DNA of 64,000 nucleotides from Adineta ricciae (lineage: Eukaryota > Rotifera > Eurotatoria > Adinetida > Adinetidae): the NCBI GenBank assembly GCA_905250025.1, contig CAJNOJ010000237.1, forward strand, positions 62,001-126,000, given 5' to 3'. A program made the position numbers and the translations under genes. How positions within the stretch are numbered: the first letter of the stretch is position 1; each line of letters starts with the position of its first letter. This document shows positions 55,953 to 64,000 of the stretch, piece by piece. The notes under the pieces were generated by a model. That model saw nothing but the letters and a program-made list of their open reading frames with translations, had not been told where the DNA came from and searched no databases.

Positions 55953-56958
55953 CTTGCGCCGAATCCGAGTCTGGTCTATAACTCCGTCCATTCCTACGTG
56001 TCGATGTATTTTTACATTACCTTTCGTTCTTTTTATTATACGAATTTATAGGCGTATGTTCTGCATTAGAACGATGTAATTTTTCATAGAAAGAAATAAG
56101 AAGAGGTGATTCCACCAGCACGCACATCTATCCCATCAAAATCGTCATAATGAGGATCTGAGTATGACTGTGACGATTTTTTTTCAGTCAGTGACGTATT
56201 TTGACAATTATATCATTTGATAAAGAATTAAGTTCTAAATTCTACACAAGTTCTCAGATGTACCTGAACGAAAAATACTCGAATATAGTGTTAACTTTTT
56301 TTGATTTCAAATGATCGCAGGTATTACAATAACTAAAGACATAATGAAGAAATAGACAGATCAGCATTTTTCTTTTTATATTTATGTTTAAAAATAACTT
56401 ATCACATGAAAACATATACTGTGTTCTTTTTTTCCTTTCTGTACGTCGGACTTCCATCTTTTGTTATAAGACAGGACCATTTATCCATCGTGTTCTTTTC
56501 GCTCTTTGATTCCTTAATTCTTGCATTTTGAAATGATATGTGACTATATCGTTCTATTCATTTTCTTCGTTTTCCTCTTTCAATCACCCATCTCTCTGTC
56601 TTACGGCAGAATACAAAATTGCGTACTTTTATATGTGAACGTTAGGTTGGAAAGAATAAACGCAAATACTTCTTCCATCAGTAATTATCACATATATATG
56701 AGGATATGTATTCGTATCATACGTTCTTTTGTTTTTCTCTTTCTCTCGTTCTATCTTTTTGGACATAGATTTATTGCGCGGAGAGACACAACATGACATT
56801 ATTTTTCTCGTGATATTGTTGAAGTTTTTTCGAAAACATTAGCGATTGTCAACCTCTTCAATCCAAGTGGTTTCGTCGCCTGTTATCATAACTGAGCTTA
56901 GTTAATCTATTGACATATATTGAATGAAATTTTCTTTAGATACTATCAAAACACACAT
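55953..56958. other. Intergenic upstream of ART-TPR gene 3
   Basis: Open frames near 56254-56457 (minus) and 56521-56796 (plus) are hydrophobic and AT-driven, with no domain. A TTTCTTTAG at about 56931-56939 may be the acceptor of a leader intron just before the ATG at 56959. Confidence 0.4.
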
Positions 56959-59547
56959 ATGAAAAAATCCACTTGTGAACTTCTGTCTGATGATTTCAGT
57001 CAGATTCTAACTTGCCCAGCACAACAACTCAATCCAGTTCGTCTCATGCGACCTGTTCTGGAAAATTTCTTGATCGTTTATTTCGATGAACATCTTGATG
57101 AAAATGGTGAAGATTTCCAAAACACATTGACGCAATTACAAAATAAAGTCAGTGAAGTCGTTTTATTCAACGACATGGATATTTGTTTACAGTTTATGAA
57201 CCAACTGCACAATGAAAAAGTTATTTTTATTATTTCTGGTTCTCACAAAGAAAATCTTGTTCCTGAGATTCATATTGTACCACAGGTCGATTCTATTTAT
57301 TTGATCGGTACTAATTCAACCTATGATAAACAATGGAACAAAATCAATGGTGTCTATGACAATATTAGACCTCTTGTTGAATCTCTTTCCAAGATTGTTA
57401 GACAAGCCAATGAAAATAATGTTTCGATCTCATTTCAAAGTACGGGTCAAAATGAATCGGACTCTAATAAAAATCGACTGGAACCTACATTTATGTATAC
57501 TGGATTGTTCAAGAAGGTTTTACTTGAAATGGATCATGATTCACAATCTCTCAATACGCTCGTCGCGTACTATCGAGAAAAATACGCTGATAAATCGAAA
57601 GAGTTAGAATCGATTACTGAATTTGAAAAAGAGTATTGCCCTAATAAAGCGATTTGGTATTACAGTAAATCGACATTCGTCTTTGGCATGGTCAATCGTG
57701 CTCTTCGTTTCTTAGAAGGAGATCTTCTTATCAATATGGGGTTTTTCATTCGCGATCTTCATTATCAAATCGAACAACGTCATAAGGAATATATTTCCAA
57801 ATCTGTTGATGAGAACCTTTATTTTTACCGTGGTCAAGGACTGTCGTTCAACGATTTTGAAAAATTGAAGACGAACAAAGGACGACTTATGTCTTTTAAT
57901 TGTTTCTTATCAACAAGTAGTGATAAAAAGGTTGGTAAAATGTATGCCGAAAGCAATTCAGACGAAGAGGGAATGTTTGGTGTTCTATTTGTAATTACCG
58001 TTGATCCAAAGATCAAATCAACACCATTTGCCAACATCGAGAGGGAAAGCAATTATCCAGAGGAAGCCGAGATTCTATTTTCAATGCACAGTGTATTTCG
58101 CATAGAAGATATTGAGTGTTTAGATAAACGTCAACAAGTCTATGAAGTTCAATTAACGCTCACGGCTGATGATGACCCAGAATTGCGTCAACTATTCAAT
58201 CAAATTGTTGAGGATATTAAAATGCCCACTCCTCCAACAAAGGAAGAGCTTCGAACATTATTATTATGGATTGGACAATATGATACAGCAGAAAAATTTT
58301 ATCTTGATTTACTTAATCAGTCGAAGCTATTAATTGACGAAATATATTGTTATATAAATTTAGGACGGATCAATGAAAGATTAGGTAAATATGATGCAGC
58401 TTTCGAATATTATGCGAAAGTCTTTTCCATTGTGATAAACGCAAGATGTTATAAAGCTGATAACTTTTTCAGAACGTATTACAAGGAGGTTGGCTCATTA
58501 TATTGCGAAACTGGAGATTATTCAAATGCCTTGATCTGTCTTGAAAAATCACTAGATATTCACAAGAAATTGCATTCACTCGATAATATTGAAGCGGATG
58601 ATCACTACAACAACATTGGTATGGTTTATTATCATATGGGAAAATATGATGAGGCATTATCTAGATTCAATCAAGTACTTCTCATTTCAAAGAAATTTCT
58701 TCCTCCCAATCATATAAATTTGGCTCATATTCATCTTAATATCGGTGCATGCTATGCGCAGATGCAAGATCATACTACGGCACTGAGCCACAACAAAATG
58801 GCAGTTAGCATTTTGGAGAAGGTGCTTCCAGACAACCATCCATCATTAGCGAATGCTTACAATACTTTCGCCGGAACGTATAAGGACAATGGAAACGTTG
58901 AAGAAGCATTTATATATTATCAAAAAGCACTTCGTATTCATGAAGAAAATGGTAGTACCAATCGGCATGACTTTGCACCCATCTGTTTGAATTTAGGCAG
59001 AATGTATTTATATCAACATGATTATGACAACGCAATGTTATACTTGAACAACGCACTCATTATTTTTCAGCAAACATTGCCCGAAGGTCATGAATCATTA
59101 GCAGTGGTTTACTGTGCCTTTGGTGAAGCGCATTTGAATCAAGAAGATTTTGTGAAAGCCGTGTCCTATTACGAAAAAGCACTTCATATCTACCAGGCAT
59201 GTCTTTCTGATGATCATCCTAATTTAGCTACTGGTTATAAAAATATGGGTGTAGTATATTGTAGAATAGAGAAGTATGAGGAAGCACTTGAATGTTTAGA
59301 AAAATGTCTGGCTATTTTAAAGAAGCGTCTGGGTGATAACCATTCGTCATTAGTTAGTGTTTGCATAGAAATTGCATATGCTTATGAGAAGCAGGGGGAA
59401 TATGGAATATCAATTATGTATTTGCAAAAAGCTCTCGGTATTCATCGAAGTTCTGGTTTACCTCCCTGCCCAGAGATGCGTAGGTTACTTCATCTGATTG
59501 AAACTTCTGAAACTTTACGATTACGCCTTGCTATCAATTTCAATTAA
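56959..59547 (+). CDS. ART-TPR protein 3 (ADP-ribosyltransferase with 10 TPRs), intact
   Basis: Single exon, 862 residues from ATG 56959; the upstream TTG in frame is not a start. The N-terminal alpha/beta region contains FLIVYFDEHLDENGEDF, VIFIISGSHKEN and KQWNKINGVYDNI, clearly homologous to copies 1 and 2. A linker with KAIWYYSKSTFVFG precedes the ART domain: FYRGQ (Arg291), FLSTSS (318-321) and PEEAEILFSMHSVFR (Glu369 and Glu371). Ten TPRs with KLC-type spacing and NHPSLA / DDHPNLA joints follow. All R-S-E residues are present and no lesion was seen, so this is the best candidate for an active enzyme. It should transfer ADP-ribose from NAD+ to a protein chosen through the TPR array. No signal peptide; cytosolic. 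Confidence 0.92.
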   Translation: MKKSTCELLSDDFSQILTCPAQQLNPVRLMRPVLENFLIVYFDEHLDENGEDFQNTLTQLQNKVSEVVLFNDMDICLQFMNQLHNEKVIFIISGSHKENLVPEIHIVPQVDSIYLIGTNSTYDKQWNKINGVYDNIRPLVESLSKIVRQANENNVSISFQSTGQNESDSNKNRLEPTFMYTGLFKKVLLEMDHDSQSLNTLVAYYREKYADKSKELESITEFEKEYCPNKAIWYYSKSTFVFGMVNRALRFLEGDLLINMGFFIRDLHYQIEQRHKEYISKSVDENLYFYRGQGLSFNDFEKLKTNKGRLMSFNCFLSTSSDKKVGKMYAESNSDEEGMFGVLFVITVDPKIKSTPFANIERESNYPEEAEILFSMHSVFRIEDIECLDKRQQVYEVQLTLTADDDPELRQLFNQIVEDIKMPTPPTKEELRTLLLWIGQYDTAEKFYLDLLNQSKLLIDEIYCYINLGRINERLGKYDAAFEYYAKVFSIVINARCYKADNFFRTYYKEVGSLYCETGDYSNALICLEKSLDIHKKLHSLDNIEADDHYNNIGMVYYHMGKYDEALSRFNQVLLISKKFLPPNHINLAHIHLNIGACYAQMQDHTTALSHNKMAVSILEKVLPDNHPSLANAYNTFAGTYKDNGNVEEAFIYYQKALRIHEENGSTNRHDFAPICLNLGRMYLYQHDYDNAMLYLNNALIIFQQTLPEGHESLAVVYCAFGEAHLNQEDFVKAVSYYEKALHIYQACLSDDHPNLATGYKNMGVVYCRIEKYEEALECLEKCLAILKKRLGDNHSSLVSVCIEIAYAYEKQGEYGISIMYLQKALGIHRSSGLPPCPEMRRLLHLIETSETLRLRLAINFN

Positions 59548-59989
59548 AGAAGAACAATAGTATCAACTACGAAAACATTGGTCTTGATATATTATTTGAT
59601 TGACAAAGTGTTTTCAGTTGCTTTTCCAAACATATTTTTCTAATCCATCATAATAAAATTGGAAAGGAAAATATTATTCCTGAAAGTGAATACAAATATT
59701 CATCGAACGTTCTCGATTCTTCACCTTAGTTGTCGAGTTCAACCCGATGAAAATTTGAGGGTGTGATAGTTGGTGGATATTTTATATAAGAGAAATCTTA
59801 CCTTTTCAAAGATCAACTCATTAAGTAGGGTCCATTTCTGGATAAAATATCTAATGAACACTTATAGTAATCGAAGTTTTTGAGAGTCTTAAATTGATTC
59901 AGAGGAAAAAACATTCGTTTTACTTTCTATTAAATTATCTGTTTATCATTAAAGTGATGTCGAGGGAAATATTTCTCTTCTAGTTCATT
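59548..59989. other. Intergenic, nothing recognised
   Basis: AT-rich 3' flank of the ART-TPR gene (AATAAAA at about 59651). No other feature. Confidence 0.4.
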
Positions 59990-60342
59990 CTGCACGAGAT
60001 CGGAATCCTTCGATTACACTCGATGAAATAATTGAGACAATTGTTGAAGATCAGTTAGCACTGAACGACGATACTGTTGAAATACTTATGTACACATTAA
60101 TACTGGTAGCGATGCATCCGAATATTCAACATCAACTCAGAAAAGATCTCTTTGTATAATCGTCGATTTTATCTTAGCATTTTTGAACAATGTCAAATAT
60201 ATTGATCGAGTTCTTATTGAATGCCAACGTTCCTGAATAGTCAAATCAAGAGATCACAATCAGTGGTATACATATACCGAAAAAGACGGTGGTGATAGTT
60301 GATGTCATGTCATTGAATCGCAACATCGATGCAGGGGACTAA
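59990..60342 (+). pseudogene. Cytochrome P450 relic
   Basis: Two pieces of a P450 are readable. One covers the I helix to J helix: TLDEIIETIVEDQLALNDDT ... LILVAMHPNIQHQLRKDL, with the oxygen-binding A/G-G-x-D/E-T-T/S altered to LNDDT. After a stop and a gap the second piece follows, ITISGIHIPKKTVVIVDVMS then LNRNIDAGD, the usual stretch leading to the meander. The K-helix ExxR and the heme-binding loop are absent. It is clearly dead. Confidence 0.65.
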
Positions 60343-60846
60343 ATCAATTCGATTTTTGTCCTGAAAACTTTTTCCACCTGTCTCATTTGCAACAATGAGA
60401 TATCATTATTGATTTGTTAATAGACATTTTCGACGATGTCTTACACGTCATCAACTCTTTCTTGTTCATCGGTTAACTCAAAAACAACTTCGATTGCCTC
60501 ATGACATTAAACATATCAATGGTATAAGAAGATTTCGTTTACTATTCATTTATATTCTAAGTCAATCAGTACAATTTTGTCTAACTGAGATACATATCCG
60601 TGACACTGATTTGTAATCTAGAAAATATCAACCTATCAATAATTTAAAGAGAAATAACGTTCGTTGAAGGAATCGCGTAGAAATCGTGTGTTCTCAATTC
60701 TGATTACTTTTTGATCATTCCGTATGTAGAGAATTTTTCGTTTTGCATATTATTTTATTTTCTGTTAATAAAAAAGGGTGGACATACGAGTAAGACAAAG
60801 CGATTTATTGTGCTAAGACTCGTTTTTTATGAAAAGAAGAGGAAGA
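60343..60846. other. Intergenic with a weak coding trace
   Basis: A plus-strand frame at about 60424-60615 (FRRCLTRHQLFLVHRLTQKQ ... LTEIHIRDTDL) has no start or domain. It may be the remnant of another gene. Confidence 0.35.
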
Positions 60847-63336
60847 TTATTTGTCAGGTGGTTCAGGTTCGCTCATTGGAGGAGTAGTTTTAGTTCCCTC
60901 TTTGTCCCGATCCGGATTCAGATTGTCGAAAAATTGTTGCGTCATTTCAGAATCCAACTGAGGGAGATTGAGTGAGTTGTCTTGATAGCCGAGATCGGAG
61001 ACGAGTTCCTAAAACAAGTAAAATGCGAGAGTTCTTATCTTCAACGAATAAAAAGTAAACGGACGTCTAAAAAGGCCGAAATTGAAAAAATGTTATCCGT
61101 AGTATTGATAATTTCGTCAGAACCAGTGTTATTTGCTGTAAAATTGGACGGCGCAGGTGAAGGATTTTGGAGGTTGGGTGTTGTTGTTTGCACCTAAAAG
61201 AGCACAGATCGATATAAATTATTACCAAGACAACGTATCAAAGATGAAGGTGATACAAAATAATTCGATGTCAAAAGCAACGAAGCCGCGTCTATTCTTT
61301 CCCTGTTCTGATGTTTTTACTGTGTGGGGATCAGCATTTTCTGAATCTGTATTCACGGCTAAGGCACTTGAATCTCTTTTTTTTTCTTTTACGACCTTCT
61401 GCAATGAAAACTCCGACGTAAAATCGTTTGGAAATCCGTTTTCTTCACTAACACCTTGAAACTCAAGTCACAAACCGACTCTTTACAACTACACAACTAG
61501 ATACTCAAAAGTCACACGAAGCCACAATTCAACTCACCAAGTAAAGAACCGTTGATGGTGTATTTAAACCAGATATGTCATGAAGCAAGTTTCTAGTTGG
61601 TGAAACACTTTCTTCTGGGGCATAATCATTTGCTAGTTCACATTCACCCATTTCGTTACTGTCATTTGTTATTGTTTCTCGTGATACACATTTTCCAGGT
61701 ATTGCAGTTTTATCAGTAGTTGAATTGCACATTGATTTCGTCTTCGCTGAAAAAAACAAGCAAATACAGATGCAAAGAGCAAATCTCGAAGTTTGTACTA
61801 TTTTTATCTGCTTTCCGAGGTTCCAGCTTAGGAATGCGTTCGATTCTGTCTTCGAGCTCATCGATGGCATCAATAGTAGGAATTTGATCTTTTCCTTCTA
61901 AAAAGTATTCGTATGGTTTCGAACAGAATCAATTTAAAAAACCGTACTACAAAATACAGTGGCGGCAGATAGAGCGAGTTCCTCCCATTGTAAATTTCCA
62001 TCATAATCAGGTACAATGATCACCCGTGTAACTGTATAATTCATATCATTTTGATACTGATCTTCTAATTGGCATAATGGATGTTTTTTTTCATTCGAAT
62101 GTAATTTAGCATGAATAACAACTTTTGCTCTCAATTCGATCCTAGATCAACGAATATAGTTGAGAATAAAAAGAACGAGATTACTTCGCTCCCTTTGCGT
62201 TGAGCATTTTCGTATTGAACGGAATATCAACACTGGTTTTCCTTGGAGTATTTCTGCAAAAGAAATATTAATGATTTACATTCAAATATAAACAAAAGTG
62301 ACTTCATCTTTATCATTTACTTATTTATTTGGCCCAAATTAATTGTTTTATTGTTCTCCTTTTCGAAGAACTCATGAGTTGAATGGTGATAAAGAGTACG
62401 AACTCCATTTTCACAGATTTCTTCTGCAAGAAAGAATTTTAAATTGAGTTCCGATGTCTTCGGAACTAATCTTTTGGCAACCTTGAAACAATGAATTCGA
62501 ATTCAGTTTTTCATGAAGATATTCGGGAAACTTACTCGAATTTTTGGAAGAACAGATTGTTGTTTCGCCTTTCCTTTCAGGTGACTTTTATCACCTTGAA
62601 TCCTCACCAGGGAGACTTTTTTCTTTCCAGACTTCTTTTTTGTTGGTTGATCTTGATAATCATCACGTAATGTAATATTTATATCAGTTGTAAACACTAT
62701 GCCGGACTTTTTATTCAATCTGACAGGATGAGGTGCACATATAGGGTGACAATCAACTTCAGACGATGACTTTGGCTGCTCATCTTCAGGTTGATCTGAA
62801 TCCGAATTTTCTGAAAAAGAAAACAAACAAAATCGAAGCAAATCAAGTATTAGAAAAATATTTTATATTGGCATAAGTGAATGCATCAGCATTCTCTAAA
62901 CCAACTTTCACACCATCGCCCGCCCTTGATTGCTTACGTTCCGGATGATCGTAGACGATTGACGAAGCATTCAGTTTTGATATTTGTTCATCTATATAAA
63001 TCTCATAGAGTATGATTATTCCGTCACCAACGGATCTTTACCGCATATATTCACAAGTTTCAACTCCAAGAAAGGTCGTTCTGTTGTTGGTTGAGGTCCG
63101 AAATTCTGAAGCTGTTGAATCATATCAAATGGTCGAAAACTGGTGAAATGAATTTCATCCAAAGTGACGAAGTCAAGAAGGTCATCCTTTATTTGCAATT
63201 TAAATTCGAGAAAACCGGTTCTTTGTGACACTTTTTTATAAACTTCTTGCAATGAGGCGGGTGATCGGTCTAAATCCATTCTGAGATGATGTTCCTCATT
63301 CTTAAAAGTATAACTTAATTTGATTCGAATTGCCAT
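60847..63336 (-). CDS. Unrecognised multi-exon gene, possibly nuclear
   Basis: Well-supported exons in reading order: 63336-63042, 62991 to about 62940, 62810-62536, 62481-62321, 62253-62185, 62141-61948, 61897-61799, 61746-61538, one or two exons between about 61460 and 61090, and 61008-60847. Most phases match and introns are about 50-60 bases. The product is about 550 residues. It starts MAIRIKLSYTFKNEEHHLRM, a ubiquitin-like/PB1-like beginning. It then has a lysine-rich, NLS-like segment (PTKKKSGKKK), a beta-rich region (RAKVVIHAKLHSNEKKHP, VTRVIIVPDYDGNLQWEEL) and a low-complexity Ser/Thr/Pro/Asn tail with hydrophobic-acidic patches (LPQLDSEMTQQFFDNL) like an activation domain. No family can be named. 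The second exon's donor and the region 61090-61537 are uncertain. Confidence 0.5.
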
Positions 63337-64000
63337 GATTGCTTTTCAAGCACTAAAACAATAATAATACAAATTTCAATGATATTCATATTGGATAAAT
63401 ATGATATGAAGGAAATGTCTATTTGTCGATATGTGAGACAATAGGTTATGAATCTTAGTAACAATTATTTAGTTTTTCAAATATTATCAACTCCATTTTC
63501 TCTGAATTTTTTATTAAATTTGGCCTTGAGGAATTTGACGCAACAAAGCTTATATAAAATATTCACGTTTGTCTTTTATTTACATCTAATACAACGAACC
63601 AACATTCAAATAAACTTACACAAAACAATCGTGAAAAAATTTCCTATTCCAAAATTTATTCTATTAGAAGGACGGAATCAGAGTATGATTAACGAAGGAC
63701 AATACAAACCTTAGTTATTGTATCAGTTTATTTTGTGTATAGCACATTGACCAAAGACATGTGGCTGGAAAAATGAGTCATATTCCAACCTTATTTTTCA
63801 GCGCTCGGTTGAGAAAAGGAAAGAAAATGCTGTGTTTTTTCTTCGAGTAAAGTCTTTATATATTTTTTTCTCGTTCTTATGTTTACGACTAAAAAATTTG
63901 CGACTGAATCATTCGTTGAAATTGATTATTTCTATTTTTACACGTTGAAATTTTCCAACCGTCAGTTGAGACGCGTGTTTTTCGTCCTATTCACAGAACA
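63337..64000. other. Intergenic to the right edge
   Basis: An 88-codon frame (63448-63714) is hydrophobic, lacks domain support and is not called. The stretch probably includes the promoter of the minus-strand gene at 63336. Confidence 0.4.

Noticed and set aside
56521..56796. Hydrophobic 91-codon frame
   Set aside because: T-rich sequence gives hydrophobic codons by chance. No start context or homologous feature.
60847..63336. Rel/NF-kB or p62-type identity for the unrecognised minus-strand gene
   Set aside because: Only loose resemblance (PB1-like start, KKHP loop, acidic tail). The Rel DNA-recognition loop and a ZZ finger are missing, so no name was given.
1..64000. tRNA, rRNA or telomeric repeats
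   Set aside because: No tRNA-like cloverleaf with A and B boxes, rRNA core or tandem telomere unit was noticed on either strand. A covariance-model scan would be needed to exclude small RNAs.

Overview
The window is eukaryotic, AT-rich, and most probably from a bdelloid rotifer. Genes are split by very short introns, mostly about 45-60 bases with GT...AG ends. They lie close together on both strands, and several families known to be expanded in bdelloids occur: ADP-ribosyltransferase (ART)-TPR fusions, F-box/LRR-like proteins, divergent class A GPCRs, and PAN/Apple and FG-GAP domains. There is also a sulfate permease that looks fungal. The organism call is inference from gene content; no rRNA or mitochondrial marker is present.

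Layout. 1-5.5 kb: a minus-strand gene running off the left edge, a small gene with a retropepsin-like tail, and a complete six-exon 1-Cys peroxiredoxin (PRDX6 type). 5.5-7.9 kb: an F-box gene disturbed by two assembly joins with duplicated contig ends. 8.4-12 kb: a p62/sequestosome-like autophagy receptor and a GPCR. 11.8-14.5 kb: a nucleoredoxin gene on the minus strand and a broken 5' copy beside it. 15.9-18.3 kb: two minus-strand secreted proteins, one built from 18 copies of a 16-residue unit. 19.4-33.6 kb: a PAN-domain relic, two ART-TPR genes, two dead ART-TPR copies, an unrecognised minus-strand gene and several small DNA transposons. 33.7-37 kb: a complete 14-exon WDHD1/Ctf4 replication-adaptor gene. 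37-42 kb: a secreted or membrane coiled-coil protein with a long hydrophobic hairpin, then the fungal-like SulP permease. 42-45.6 kb: an F-box-like relic, one intact GPCR and one dead GPCR. 46-52.2 kb: a Tc1/mariner-like MITE and three tandem membrane-protein units whose splice phases would let them join into one transcript. 52.6-56 kb: decayed FG-GAP sequence, two piggyBac-like MITE copies and a solo LTR. 57-59.5 kb: the best preserved ART-TPR gene. 60-63.3 kb: a P450 relic and an unrecognised multi-exon minus-strand gene.

How the parts relate. Housekeeping genes (PRDX6, nucleoredoxin, p62-like, WDHD1) sit among fast-evolving accessory families. The ART-TPR family is the main theme: three genes and two relics share an N-terminal alpha/beta region of unknown function, an R-S-E type ART domain, and 6-12 kinesin-light-chain-like TPRs. 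A 3' flank and WDHD1 first-exon fragment copied behind one ART gene shows that the family spread here by segmental duplication. Stress, redox and autophagy genes are common, but I see no evidence that they form one pathway. Exon limits are from reading splice signals by eye; most of those given exactly keep the frame.
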